Both the position numbers and the translations under genes were made by a program. The notes beneath the pieces are model-generated. The model was not told the DNA's origin. It made no database searches and saw only the letters and a program-made list of their open reading frames with translations. A DNA stretch of 52,028 bases from an uncultured Oscillospiraceae bacterium (GTDB lineage Bacteria > Bacillota > Clostridia > Oscillospirales > Oscillospiraceae): assembly GCA_934660965.1 (NCBI GenBank), contig CAKUIM010000015.1, forward strand, positions 1 to 52,028. Direction: 5' to 3'. Below are positions 17,574-26,792 of this stretch, piece by piece; the stretch's first letter is position 1, and each line of letters opens with the position of its first letter.

Positions 17574-18902
17574 ATGTCGTCTGCTCTCGGCGCCATCGGC
17601 CTGTTTCTCGGCATCGCTGTGCTCATTTTCCTGGGCTGGAAGGGCGTACATACCGTTGTCTCCGCCATCGCGGCGGCCCTGGTGGTCATCGTGTTCAACT
17701 GGATGAACTTCTGGGACACCTTCAATAACTCCTTCATGTCCGGCGCCGCCGGCTTTGTGCAGCAGTATTTTCTGCTCTTTATCCTGGGCGCCCTCTTCGG
17801 TGAGGTCATGGCCCGCAGCGGCTCGTCCAAAAAGATTGCAGAAGTGATTTTCAAGGCCCTGGGCGAGAAATTTACCATCCTGGCCCTGGTGCTGGTCACC
17901 ATGCTCCTGAGCTATGCCGGCATCAACATCTTCGTCATCGTGTTCGTGCTCTACCCTCTGGCAAAGCCCATGCTCAAGGCCGCCAACATCAGCCGGAACA
18001 TCCTGCCCGCCCTGATGCTCTTCGCCGGCGTGACCATGATGCTGCCCGCCCCCGGCTCCCCCACTGGCACCAACCTGACCCCCACCACCGTGCTGGGCAC
18101 CACCGCCTATGCCGGCACCGCCATGGGCCTGATCTGCATGGCCGTGGCCTTTGTCATCGGCTATGTGTTCCTCACCCGGTCCGCCAAGCACCTCAAGGCC
18201 CAGGGCATCGGCTATGAGGAGCCCCCTGCCGTTGCCGGCGACACCGTCACCGAGGCGGCGGACGAGGCCGACCCCAACTTCTTCTGCGCCCTGCTGCCCA
18301 TCGTCACCGTCATCGTGGTGGTGTTCCTGACCAAGGGCGTGCTGGCTTCCTTTGACTCCATCAACACCGGCCTTGCCTCCGGCGTGGCCATGACCATGCT
18401 GCTCAACCTCAAGGTGTTTAAGACCTACGCCATGCCCTCCATGGTCAAGGGCATCACCTCCAGCTTCTCCCCCCTGCTCACCACCGCGGCCATCGTCGGC
18501 TTCGGCAGCGTGGTGCAGGCGTCCGCCGGCTTCACCACCTTCCTCAATCTTGCCGTGTGGCTGAGCGAAGCCTTCAACCCCTACATCTCCGGCATTTTGT
18601 CCATCAATATCATGTCCGGCATCTGCGGCGCCGCCATCCCCGGCATCCGCATCTTCAGCAACACCATGCTGCCCACCTACCTCTCCATGGACATCAACCC
18701 CGAGGCTATGCACCGCATCCTGGTCATCGCCGCCGGCGGCCTTGATACCCTGCCCCACTGCTCTACCATCGCCATCCTTTACGGCGTGATGGGCGGGCTC
18801 AACCACAAGAAGTGCTACAAGTACATCTTCGTGGTGTCCGTGGCGCTGCCCCTGCTCATGGCATTCCTGGCCGCCGGCCTTGCCATGATCGGCATCGTGT
18901 AA
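17574..18902 (+). CDS. GntP-family carboxylate permease
   Basis: A 442-residue integral membrane transporter with about twelve hydrophobic segments and an internal hydrophilic loop near residues 212-232. The conserved GntP features MMLPAPGSPTGTNLTPT and the C-terminal segment ALP/PHCSTIAILYGVMG are present. GntP proteins import gluconate and other hydroxy- or keto-carboxylates with protons. The ATG has GAGGAGG nine bases upstream. It is the last gene of the sigma-54 unit, before a strong terminator, and probably brings in the substrate of the two preceding enzymes. The ligand is inferred only as a carboxylate. Confidence 0.88.
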   Translation: MSSALGAIGLFLGIAVLIFLGWKGVHTVVSAIAAALVVIVFNWMNFWDTFNNSFMSGAAGFVQQYFLLFILGALFGEVMARSGSSKKIAEVIFKALGEKFTILALVLVTMLLSYAGINIFVIVFVLYPLAKPMLKAANISRNILPALMLFAGVTMMLPAPGSPTGTNLTPTTVLGTTAYAGTAMGLICMAVAFVIGYVFLTRSAKHLKAQGIGYEEPPAVAGDTVTEAADEADPNFFCALLPIVTVIVVVFLTKGVLASFDSINTGLASGVAMTMLLNLKVFKTYAMPSMVKGITSSFSPLLTTAAIVGFGSVVQASAGFTTFLNLAVWLSEAFNPYISGILSINIMSGICGAAIPGIRIFSNTMLPTYLSMDINPEAMHRILVIAAGGLDTLPHCSTIAILYGVMGGLNHKKCYKYIFVVSVALPLLMAFLAAGLAMIGIV

Positions 18903-18930
18903 AACCGGAACAGGCACTCTCGGCTTCAAA

Positions 18931-18971
18931 GGGCCGGGCACTCCATCGGAGTGCCCGGCCCTTCCGCTTTT
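18931..18971 (+). terminator. Terminator of the sigma-54 unit
   Basis: Perfect 14-bp stem (18931-18944 with 18948-18961), loop ATC, then TTCCGCTTTT. Confidence 0.82.
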
Positions 18972-19165
18972 GCTCCGACACTGCCTCGCTTCTGGCATGA
19001 CTTGATATAAATATAAAAATTACAATCCATTATAAATTTTATGATTAAAATGCCGAGGTTTGGACATTGTGGGCAAAAGAAGGGGACTCTTGTTGGAGGG
19101 TATAAACAAAAATCCTGCAAGAATGACCGTGGAGACTGGTATAGCAAATGGGGAAAACTGGATAT

Positions 19166-19193
19166 TTGACAGGAATAGGGCCTGTGGTAGAAT
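19166..19193 (+). promoter_or_regulatory. Sigma-A promoter of the esterase-Liv unit
   Basis: TTGACA, 16-base spacer, TAGAAT. The transcript would start near 19200, which excludes the open frame before that point and supports the TTG start at 19288. The remainder of the 385-base spacer 18903-19287 is AT-rich from 18998 to 19060 with no gene. Confidence 0.75.
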
Positions 19194-19287
19194 GAAGGTG
19201 GATATGACAGCCGGAATGAAAAATGCGCGTGACACATGCCGCTTGCGGAATGGCACGGCCGGCCAAAGCAGACGGGAGGAATGGGCC

Positions 19288-20676
19288 TTGACCCAATACA
19301 AAAGCAAGCCAAACAGCTATGTTCGCCTTGAAACGCCCTGCGGGCCGATCAAGGGTCTGCGGCGGGAGGACCATCTGCTCTTTCAGGGCGTCAAATTTGC
19401 CGATGCCGGCCGCTGGGAGGCCCCGGTGGTGGTAGAGCGTTGGGACGGCGAGTACGACGCTACCCGCCAGGGCCCGCTGTGCTGCCAGCACGCCCAGTTC
19501 TATCAGGATATCCCCGAGGGCTACAGCCGCTTCTACTACGAACAGAATGCGGAAAAGCGTATTTACGAGTACAGCGAAGAGGACGGCCTGAACCTGAATA
19601 TCTGGGCGCCGGAGGGGGGCGAGAACCTGCCGGTGGCGGTGTTTATCCACGGCGGCTCCTTTGTCAGCGGCGGGAACAGCAGCCCCAATATCTGCGGCGG
19701 GCCGGAATACTGCCGCCGGGGTATTGTTCTGGTTACCATCAACTACCGGCTCAACGCTTTTGCCACCGGGTATGACACCACCCACAGGGGCAACTACGCC
19801 CTTCAGGACCAGGTGGCGGCCCTGGAGTGGGTCAGGCGGAACATTGCCGCCTTCGGCGGCAACCCGGAGCGCATCGTGGCCATGGGAGAGAGCGCCGGCG
19901 CGCTCTCGCTCCAGCTGCTTTTATACTGCCCCATGGCCCGCGGCCTCCTGAAGGGCGCGGTGCTCATGAGCGGCGGCGGCAGCTTCGAACGGCTTGGCAC
20001 CCCCGCCCGGCCGGAAGTGAGCGAAGCGGTGTGGAAGATTGTGATGCAAAAGCTGGGCGCGGCCTCCCTGGAGGATCTCAAGGCCCTGCCCGCCAAGGCG
20101 GTCTACGACGCCTGGCTTGCGGCGGGCCTGACGGACATGAACCTTGCCAACCACTGCGCCAAGCCCATCCTGGACGGCGAGTGGGTGCCCGGCACCTTTG
20201 CGGAGCTGGCGGCCGGGAACGCCATTGAAGATATTCCGTGCATCATCGGCATGTCCAGCCAGGATATGTTTCCCTTTTACCTCTACAGCTGTGCGGTGGA
20301 GTGGGCATCCTACCACGCGAAGAACGGCCGGCAGCCGGTGTACGGCTACTATCTGGACCGGCAGATTCCCGGCGGGGACAACGTAGGGGCCTACCACGGC
20401 GTGGATTTGTGGTATGCCTTTGGCACTCTGGACGCCAACTGGCGCCCCTTTGAGCCGGCGGATTACCGCATTTCGGAGAATATGATCGACTATTTTGCCG
20501 CCTTTATCAAGACCGGCGTCCCTGCGGCCCAGGGCCTTGCCGAGTGGGAGCCCATGACGGATACGGCCACCCGCTTCCTCCGCTTCGGCGACGACCTGCC
20601 GGAGATGTACCAGCCGCCGGCGGACGCCATGGCCTCCGATATCCGCAATACCCTCAAGCCCTTTCCCGGGATGTAG
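19288..20676 (+). CDS. Type-B carboxylesterase
   Basis: A 462-residue serine esterase of the carboxylesterase/cholinesterase family. The usual N-terminal strand VRLETPCGPIKG, the oxyanion HGGSF (121-125), the nucleophile elbow GESAG with Ser202, and the histidine in AYHGVDLWYAFG are visible. There is no signal peptide, so it acts in the cytoplasm, and it is somewhat shorter than the 490-550 residues common in the family. I chose TTG 19288, which has GGGAGGA nine bases upstream and lies after the promoter. It is the first gene of a unit with a Liv-type importer, suggesting that it cleaves an imported ester or amide. Confidence 0.85.
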   Translation: MTQYKSKPNSYVRLETPCGPIKGLRREDHLLFQGVKFADAGRWEAPVVVERWDGEYDATRQGPLCCQHAQFYQDIPEGYSRFYYEQNAEKRIYEYSEEDGLNLNIWAPEGGENLPVAVFIHGGSFVSGGNSSPNICGGPEYCRRGIVLVTINYRLNAFATGYDTTHRGNYALQDQVAALEWVRRNIAAFGGNPERIVAMGESAGALSLQLLLYCPMARGLLKGAVLMSGGGSFERLGTPARPEVSEAVWKIVMQKLGAASLEDLKALPAKAVYDAWLAAGLTDMNLANHCAKPILDGEWVPGTFAELAAGNAIEDIPCIIGMSSQDMFPFYLYSCAVEWASYHAKNGRQPVYGYYLDRQIPGGDNVGAYHGVDLWYAFGTLDANWRPFEPADYRISENMIDYFAAFIKTGVPAAQGLAEWEPMTDTATRFLRFGDDLPEMYQPPADAMASDIRNTLKPFPGM

Positions 20677-20734
20677 GCCGGGAGCCCTCCCGGGGCCGCC
20701 CCGGGCTTATCACAGAAAGAAGGAGGAGCTTTCC

Positions 20735-21610
20735 TTGGTCAATTTTCTGCAAAACCTGATTGCGGGTGTCTCCATCGGCAGCATCTATGCGCTCATCGGC
20801 CTGGGCTTTATCTTTACGGTAAACGGCATCGGCATCGTCAACATGGCCCATGGCGAGATATTGATGCTGGGCGGCTTTCTGGCCGTCACGTTTACCTCTG
20901 TGCTCAACCTGCCGCTGGTGCTGGGCTATGTCCTGGCCCTGGCGTGTACGGCGCTGTTCGGCTATATCCTGAATCTGGCCGTGTTCCGGCCCATGATGAA
21001 CAAGCCCATCTTCACCGTCATGATCGCCACCCTGGGCCTTAGCATGACCCTTCAGTGTGTGGCCATGAATGTCTGGGGCAACTATGCCATGGAGCTGAAA
21101 AGCCCGGTGGGCAACGGGGTTTTGAACATCGGCGGCGTGGTCATCCGCTACCAGTATCTGCTGCTCATCGGGGCGCTTGCTGCGGTGCTCATCGCCCTTT
21201 CTATCTTCTATAACCGCACCGTTACCGGCAAGCAGCTGCGGGCCATGTCCCTCAATCCCGGGGTGGCCCGGCTGCTGGGCGCCCCCACCCGGCGGCTCAC
21301 GGCGGTGACGGTGGTGGTCAGCTGCCTCATCGCGGGGCTGACCGGCATCCTCATGGGCCCCATTTACTTTGTCTACTACACCATGGGCAGCGTCGCCATC
21401 AGCAAGGGCTTTTACGCCATCATCCTGGGCGGCTTCGGCAAGATCGAAGGCGCAGTGGTGGGCGGTCTTGTGCTGGGCGTGGTGGAGACCATGCTGGCGG
21501 CTTATGTCTCCCCCATGTTCAAGGACGGCTTTGCCTTCCTTGTGGTGGTACTGATTCTGCTCGTCCGGCCCCAGGGCATCCTGGGCGAGACGACGTCCCA
21601 GCGGGTATAA
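20735..21610 (+). CDS. livH: Liv-type ABC permease LivH
   Basis: First membrane subunit of a branched-chain-amino-acid-type (HAAT) importer, 291 residues with about eight helices. The family's N-terminal NLIAGVSIGSIYALIGLGF and the NMAHGEILMLGGF segment are present, as is the EAA-like cytoplasmic loop around LRAMSLNPGVARLLG. The start is TTG 20735 with AAGGAGG eight bases upstream. A GC-rich hairpin (20689-20705) in the 58-base gap after the esterase may modulate expression. HAAT systems carry amino acids, amides, urea or aromatic and short carboxylates; the local esterases argue for a carboxylate here. Confidence 0.93.
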   Translation: MVNFLQNLIAGVSIGSIYALIGLGFIFTVNGIGIVNMAHGEILMLGGFLAVTFTSVLNLPLVLGYVLALACTALFGYILNLAVFRPMMNKPIFTVMIATLGLSMTLQCVAMNVWGNYAMELKSPVGNGVLNIGGVVIRYQYLLLIGALAAVLIALSIFYNRTVTGKQLRAMSLNPGVARLLGAPTRRLTAVTVVVSCLIAGLTGILMGPIYFVYYTMGSVAISKGFYAIILGGFGKIEGAVVGGLVLGVVETMLAAYVSPMFKDGFAFLVVVLILLVRPQGILGETTSQRV

Positions 21611-21625
21611 GCGGAGGGCATGGAT

Positions 21626-23449
21626 ATGAAAAAAGAAAGACGCAATCTGCTCATCGGCTATGCCGTGCTGCTCGTCCCCCTGCTGCTCCTGCCTCTGGCC
21701 ATTACAAAGCGGGCGGACCAGGGCCTTGTGAACAACGTGCTGCTGCTCTACATCGTGGCCCTGGGCCTGAACGTCTCCCTTGGGCTGACCGGCATGTCCA
21801 ACATGTGCCAGGCGGCCTTCTGGGGGGTGGGGGCCTACACCGCGGCCATCATGACCCTGCGCTTTTCGATCCCCTTTCTCATCGCCATCGTGATCGGCAC
21901 GGTGGTCTCGGCCCTGCTGGGGATGCTTATGGGCCTTCTCTCCACCCGCATCAAGGGCATTTACTTTGCCATTCTGACCATTGGCTTTGCCCTCTTTTTC
22001 AGCCTGGTGCTCCAGAACTGGCCCAGCGTCACCGGCGGCGGAACAGGCCTGAAGAGCATCCCGAAGCCCGATTTCTTTCTCTTTTCCGTTACCAGCCGCC
22101 GAGGGCTTTACTACATGCTGCTGGCGTTCTGCGCCCTGGCCACCTGGTTTTATACCAGCGTTGCCAACTCCAAATACGGCAAGTCCATGATTGCCATCAA
22201 GTTCAATGAGGTGGCCGCCGAGCTGCTTGGGGTGGATGTGGTCCGGCGCAAGGTGCTGGCCATGGGGCTGAGCAGCGGCCTTGCGGGCCTGAGCGGCGCG
22301 CTGGTGGGCTACACCATCGGCGTTGTCACCCCCGCTCAGTTCATCTACGGCGCGGGCCTGACCTTTATCCTCATCCTGATCCTGGGCGGCGCGGGAACGG
22401 TGCTGGGCGTGGGCATCGGGTCGGTGGTGATGGTGTTCCTGCCCAAGGTGCTTGAGCCGATGAAGTTCTGGAATACCGCAGTTTACGGCATTTTGGTGGC
22501 CGTGTGCATCATGGTGCTGCCCGGCGGCCTTGTGAGCCTGCTGCTGCGCATACCCTTTGTGTGGAAGATTTACACTGTTTTCATGAAAAAGCGGGATGAG
22601 AGCGCGATCGAGGACATCCCCGCCGCCTGGGCCAGCCGCACGGACGCCGACCCCAATGAGCCGGTGCTGAAAATGGAGCATGTGGGCATCCGCTTCGGCG
22701 GCCTTGCCGCCCTGGACGATGTGTCCATGGAGCTCTACCCCGGCCAGATTCATGCCCTTATCGGGCCCAACGGCGCGGGCAAGTCCACCCTTGTCAACTG
22801 TATTACCGGTGCCTATAAGCCGGGCAGCGGCACCGTCTCGCTGGAGGGGGTCAGCCTTGTGGGGAAAAAGCCCCACGTGATCTCCCGGATGGGAGTGTCC
22901 CGCACGTTCCAGAACCTGGCTGTGTGGGTGGGTCTTACCTCCATCGACAACCTTCTGGTGGCCCGGGACGGCATGGAAAAGGCTGGCTTCTGGGCGACCA
23001 TCTTCCGCACCCCGAAGGCGCGGCGGGAGGAGGCCCAGGCCCTTGCCGCCGCCAAGCGCCTGATGGTGGATCTGGGTGTGTGGGACCTGCGCAGCGCCTA
23101 CATCGGCACCCTGCCTTACGGCCACCAGAAGATGCTGGAGATCGGCCGGGCGCTGATGGCAAATCCCAAGGTGCTGCTCCTGGACGAGCCGGCCGCCGGC
23201 CTGACCGCCCCGGAGGTGGCCGTCCTGGTGAAGCTGATCCGGAAGATCAGGGAGAGCGGCATCGCCGTACTGATTATTGATCACAATATGAAGTTCGTCA
23301 TGGACATCGCCGACCATGTCACCGTGCTTAACTACGGCAGGGTGCTGGCGTCCGATACGCCGGAGGCCGTCCGGGCCAATCCCCAGGTGATTGAGGCATA
23401 CCTGGGCTCCGGCATCAAGAGAACGAAGGGGGTGGCCGACAATGCTTGA
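21626..23449 (+). CDS. Fused LivM permease and LivG ATPase
   Basis: A 607-residue protein that joins two importer subunits normally made separately. Residues 1 to about 310 form the LivM permease (ten hydrophobic segments, with LGLNVSLGLTGMSNMCQAAF and the YGKSMIAIKFNEVAAELLGV loop). After a linker (VFMKKRDESAIEDIPAAW), a complete LivG ATPase begins near 343: Walker A GPNGAGKST, the LivG-type signature LPYGHQKMLEIGRAL in place of LSGGQ, and Walker B LLLDEP. ATG 21626 is preferred over ATG 21620, because the GGAGGG at 21613-21618 is only one base from the latter. It overlaps livF by eight bases. Confidence 0.92.
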   Translation: MKKERRNLLIGYAVLLVPLLLLPLAITKRADQGLVNNVLLLYIVALGLNVSLGLTGMSNMCQAAFWGVGAYTAAIMTLRFSIPFLIAIVIGTVVSALLGMLMGLLSTRIKGIYFAILTIGFALFFSLVLQNWPSVTGGGTGLKSIPKPDFFLFSVTSRRGLYYMLLAFCALATWFYTSVANSKYGKSMIAIKFNEVAAELLGVDVVRRKVLAMGLSSGLAGLSGALVGYTIGVVTPAQFIYGAGLTFILILILGGAGTVLGVGIGSVVMVFLPKVLEPMKFWNTAVYGILVAVCIMVLPGGLVSLLLRIPFVWKIYTVFMKKRDESAIEDIPAAWASRTDADPNEPVLKMEHVGIRFGGLAALDDVSMELYPGQIHALIGPNGAGKSTLVNCITGAYKPGSGTVSLEGVSLVGKKPHVISRMGVSRTFQNLAVWVGLTSIDNLLVARDGMEKAGFWATIFRTPKARREEAQALAAAKRLMVDLGVWDLRSAYIGTLPYGHQKMLEIGRALMANPKVLLLDEPAAGLTAPEVAVLVKLIRKIRESGIAVLIIDHNMKFVMDIADHVTVLNYGRVLASDTPEAVRANPQVIEAYLGSGIKRTKGVADNA

Positions 23450-24143
23450 GGTCAGGGATCTGTCTGTCCACTACGGACCTATTACCGCGGTGAACAAGCT
23501 CAGCCTCACGGTGGACAGCGGCCAGATGGCGGCTCTCATCGGTACCAACGGCGCGGGCAAGTCGTCGGTTCTCAAGGCCATCACCAACTCTGTTTCCGGG
23601 AGAAGCGGCGACGTGTACTTCAACGGGCAGTGCATCAACAAGGTGCCCACCGAGAAGCTGCCCGGCATGGGTCTTGTGAGCGTGCCGGAGGGCCGGGGCA
23701 TCTTCACCAACCTCTCCGTGGAGGACAATCTTCTGGTGGCTGCCAAGGGGGCCGGGAAGCGGCTTGCGGAGACGGAGGAACAGATCTACGCCACCTTTCC
23801 CCGCCTGAAGGAGCGCCGGCGGCAGCTGGGCTGGTCGCTCTCCGGCGGCGAGCAGCAGATGCTGGCGATTGGCCGGGCCATGGCCGCCCAGCCCAGGCTC
23901 CTGCTGCTGGACGAGCCGTCCCTGGGTCTTGCCCCCACGGTGGTGGAGTCCATCTTCGAGGTCATCCAGAGCATCAAGGCACAGGGCACAGGTATTCTGC
24001 TCATCGAGCAGAACGCGGTGCTGGCCATTGAGATGTCCGACTATGCCTATGTGATGCGCATGGGTGAGGTCATCCTGCACGGCCCCTCCGAGGAGGTGGC
24101 CTGCGACCGGGACATGCAGGACAAATATCTCGGCGCCGTCTGA
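23442..24143 (+). CDS. livF: Liv-type ABC ATPase LivF
   Basis: Second ATPase of the importer, 233 residues, normal LivF length. MLEVRDLSVHYGPITAVNKL is a typical start; Walker A is GTNGAGKSS, the signature LSGGEQQMLAIGRAM and Walker B LLLLDEPSLGLAP, and the PEGRGIFTNLSVEDNL segment is characteristic of LivF. The ATG lies within the end of the preceding gene (overlap 23442-23449), implying coupled translation and equal stoichiometry with the LivM-LivG fusion. Confidence 0.95.
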   Translation: MLEVRDLSVHYGPITAVNKLSLTVDSGQMAALIGTNGAGKSSVLKAITNSVSGRSGDVYFNGQCINKVPTEKLPGMGLVSVPEGRGIFTNLSVEDNLLVAAKGAGKRLAETEEQIYATFPRLKERRRQLGWSLSGGEQQMLAIGRAMAAQPRLLLLDEPSLGLAPTVVESIFEVIQSIKAQGTGILLIEQNAVLAIEMSDYAYVMRMGEVILHGPSEEVACDRDMQDKYLGAV

Positions 24144-24198
24144 CCCCATACACACCCGCGGGGTGTGAGGATAGGATATATGATAAGGAGGAGAACTG

Positions 24199-25434
24199 AT
24201 GAAATTCAACTGGAAACCCAAGCGTACCCTCGCGGCGCTTCTGGCAGCCGCCCTGCTGCTGCCCGTCGTGGGGTGCAGCAGCGGAAAAGAACCCGCACCC
24301 TCTGCCCCTGCCGCCCCCTCTGCCTCCCAGCCGGCCGCACCGGAGAGCACGGCGCCCGCCGGAGAGCGCACCTACGTCACCGACAAGATCCGGGTGGGCT
24401 ATACCTCTCTCCAGAGCGGAGCCTTGGCCGCCATCGGCCCCCTGATCGACTTCTGCGTCAACGTGGCCAAGGAGGACTTTGAGGCCCGCACCGGCGTCAC
24501 GGTGGATCTGGTGGTGGAGGACGCCGGCAGCACGCTCGAATCCGCCATTGACGCCACCGTCCGCCTCATCGACGACGATGTGTCCTGCATCATCGGCATC
24601 CTGGGCTCCACCCAGTACGCCGGCATGCTCCAGGAGCTGGACGAGGTGGGCAATATCCCCCTGATGACCACCGTGGCCCCGGACGAGATTTTTACCCGCG
24701 GCTACGACTGGCTCTTCTCCTCCTACGTCACCCGCCTGCAGGAGAACGCGGGCATGCTGGCCTGGGCCAAGAGCGTGGGGGCCAAGAGCGTTGCGTGCCT
24801 GCTGGGCACCGATGACGACAGCCGGGCGCTGATGGACTACTTTACGGAAGAGGGGGCCAAGCAGGGCATTGAGATCTACCCCGAGTGGATCAACCCCGCC
24901 GACACCGACTTTACCGCCAACATCACCTCCGCCCGCAGCAAGAACCCCGACGCCTACTATTGCCTGTCGGCTGCCACCACCATGTCCCAGATTCTGCGCC
25001 AGCTCAAGCAGCTGGGGGTGGATAAGCCCCTGAACACCGGCGCCGCCCTGGGCGTGCAGAGCTTTGTGGACCTGATGGAGCCGGAGGAGCTGGAGGGCAT
25101 GTACGGCCAGGCCTCTATTCTGCCGCCCTACATCATCGACGACCCCGCGGTGAAGGAGTACATCGCCAAGTATGAGGAGGCCACCGGCTATCCCGCCGAC
25201 ATCACCACCCTGGTCTATTATGACTGCGCCATGCTGCTCTTTGAAGCGGCTGCCGGCGCGGGCAATGACGGCGAGGCCATCAAGAGCTACCTGCGCAATG
25301 AGATGCAGGGCTATGTGGGCCTGACCGGCACCTTCTACTATGACGAGGCCGGTCTGGGCCGCTGGGAATGCTACCTGCTCCAGGCCGGGGCCAACAAAGA
25401 GATAAAGTGCATTGAAACCCTCAGCCTGAAGTGA
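24199..25434 (+). CDS. Liv-type substrate-binding lipoprotein
   Basis: Extracellular binding protein of the importer, 411 residues. The lipobox LPVVGC puts the lipidated Cys at 26, followed by a Ser/Pro/Ala-rich tether to about residue 55. The periplasmic-binding fold of the Leu/Ile/Val class follows, with KIRVGYTSLQSGALAAIGP at the ligand cleft start, LVVEDAGSTLESAIDATVRLIDDD and an ABC-typical middle region around NIPLMTTVAPD. ATG 24199 has AAGGAGG. It determines the specificity, but the binding residues cannot be turned into a ligand by eye; the family includes binders of aromatic and aliphatic carboxylates as well as amino acids. Confidence 0.92.
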   Translation: MKFNWKPKRTLAALLAAALLLPVVGCSSGKEPAPSAPAAPSASQPAAPESTAPAGERTYVTDKIRVGYTSLQSGALAAIGPLIDFCVNVAKEDFEARTGVTVDLVVEDAGSTLESAIDATVRLIDDDVSCIIGILGSTQYAGMLQELDEVGNIPLMTTVAPDEIFTRGYDWLFSSYVTRLQENAGMLAWAKSVGAKSVACLLGTDDDSRALMDYFTEEGAKQGIEIYPEWINPADTDFTANITSARSKNPDAYYCLSAATTMSQILRQLKQLGVDKPLNTGAALGVQSFVDLMEPEELEGMYGQASILPPYIIDDPAVKEYIAKYEEATGYPADITTLVYYDCAMLLFEAAAGAGNDGEAIKSYLRNEMQGYVGLTGTFYYDEAGLGRWECYLLQAGANKEIKCIETLSLK

Positions 25435-25485
25435 CCGGCGGGGCAGCCGCCCCACCCGTCCGGCATGAGGTTTCAGAAGAAAAGC

Positions 25486-25527
25486 GCCGGGCACATAGGC
25501 CGTCTATGCCTGTGTGCCCGGCTTTTC
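25486..25527 (+). terminator. Terminator after the binding protein gene
   Basis: Two-part stem, GCCGGGCACA (25486-25495) with TGTGCCCGGC (25513-25522) and AGGC with GCCT inside, then TTTTCT. Some transcripts may read through to the two following hydrolase genes. Confidence 0.75.
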
Positions 25528-25569
25528 TGCCCTGAATGCCTATTTTGGGATAAACGAGGTCATTTTACC

Positions 25570-26763
25570 ATGAAAAAATCTGCCCGTTTTACCTGCCTGA
25601 CCCTTGCGCTGGCCCTGTCTGTGGGCTGTGGGCTGTGTGCCTGCGCGCCGTCCGGGAACGCCGTGCCGTCAGGGAGCGCCCTGCCGCCGGTTCGCTCAGA
25701 GGCGCCCGCCCTCTCTGCGGCCCCTGCCGAGGTGCCGTCCTCATCCCCTGCGGTGCCGGCCGAGATCACCCTGGCGGAGAGCGCCCGGCCCGGGCAGCTG
25801 TGCTTTGCCCGCAGGACATACCGATACCTGGGGCAGGACGTGTCCCGCCTGTACTACTACTATATCCCCTCTGACTATCAAAGCGGCGAGCGCCTGCCCC
25901 TGATGGTCTCCCTCCACGGCAGCGGCTCCAGCGCTACCCTCAACCGCCTGGAAACGGATTATGTGCGCTATGCCGAGGAAGAGCGCTTTATTGTGGTGTT
26001 CCCTGAGTCCGTGTATATCCACAAGGACGGGAAGCTGTCCAGCGAGGGGAAGAGCTATCTGGAGACAAAGCAGAGCGACTACAGCTATCTGCGCTGGAAC
26101 GCCGCCTCCACCGACCCTGTGGCCGGCTACCGGGTGGACGATGTGCAGTATATCTCCGACCTCATCGACGCCTTTGTGGACGGCGGCTGGGCGGACAGTG
26201 CCCGGGTGTATGCAAGCGGCATGTCCCACGGCGGCTTTCTGTGCCTGCGCATGGCGCTGGAAATCCCGGAAAAGCTTGCCGGAGTGGGGGCGGTGTCCGC
26301 CCTTTTGTGTGCGGAGTATTTGCAGAAGGCGCTGCCGGAGGACGGGCCGAAGGTGGTGCTCATCAACGGCACCGAGGACGCGGTGGTTCCGATTACCGGC
26401 ATGGTTTACGACTTTGACAGGGACGGAGAATATGAGTACACCTGGGCCGTCTCTCAGGAGGAGAGCGCCGCATGGTTCCTTGACCGGTATGGTGTGGAGA
26501 ATGCGCCGGAGGTTACGGCCCTGCCGGACGCCGACCCGGGTGACGGCACATCCATCACCCGCTATGCCTATCGGGACGGCAGCGGAGAGGAACGGGTGGT
26601 GCGGTATGTGGTGGAGGGGGGCGGCCACACCTGGCCCGGCGGAAATTTGGACTACGGTGCGTTCGGCCGCTCCAGCCGGGACGCCCAGGGCGCCGCGCTC
26701 ATCTGGGACGAGCTGCGGGACGCCGTAAATGAGTACAGGACCCCGGAAGAGCAGGCCGGATAA
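25570..26763 (+). CDS. Esterase lipoprotein, PHB-depolymerase/feruloyl-esterase type
   Basis: A 397-residue lipoprotein; the signal peptide ends in the lipobox LCAC (lipid Cys25), followed by a Pro/Ala/Ser tether to about residue 65. The alpha/beta hydrolase domain resembles LpqC/poly-hydroxybutyrate depolymerases: LPLMVSLHGSGSS (oxyanion region), FIVVFPESV, the nucleophile elbow GMSHGGF and the histidine in GGGHTWPGG. Such enzymes cleave esters of polymers, feruloyl groups or acetyl groups at the cell surface. The ribosome site is weak. It sits 135 bases after the importer's binding protein and could release the acids that the importer takes up. Confidence 0.82.
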   Translation: MKKSARFTCLTLALALSVGCGLCACAPSGNAVPSGSALPPVRSEAPALSAAPAEVPSSSPAVPAEITLAESARPGQLCFARRTYRYLGQDVSRLYYYYIPSDYQSGERLPLMVSLHGSGSSATLNRLETDYVRYAEEERFIVVFPESVYIHKDGKLSSEGKSYLETKQSDYSYLRWNAASTDPVAGYRVDDVQYISDLIDAFVDGGWADSARVYASGMSHGGFLCLRMALEIPEKLAGVGAVSALLCAEYLQKALPEDGPKVVLINGTEDAVVPITGMVYDFDRDGEYEYTWAVSQEESAAWFLDRYGVENAPEVTALPDADPGDGTSITRYAYRDGSGEERVVRYVVEGGGHTWPGGNLDYGAFGRSSRDAQGAALIWDELRDAVNEYRTPEEQAG

Positions 26764-26792
26764 ACATTGCCGAAAGCAGATAGGAGACGGTT

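Noticed and set aside
16284..18998. Open frame of about 900 codons on the minus strand across the amidohydrolase and permease genes
   Set aside because: His/Gly-rich shadow translation crossing a terminator and two well-identified genes.
18990..19012. Sigma-54-like TGGCAT upstream of the carboxylesterase
   Set aside because: No GC dinucleotide at the required distance for a -12 box; a strong sigma-A promoter lies at 19166-19193 instead.
19060..19287. ATG start of the carboxylesterase upstream at 19060
   Set aside because: It lies before the sigma-A promoter and adds 76 residues without family similarity.
20654..23317. Open frame of nearly 890 codons opposite the Liv permease genes
   Set aside because: Shadow frame rich in Gln/His/Asp; the plus strand carries clear LivH and LivM-LivG families.
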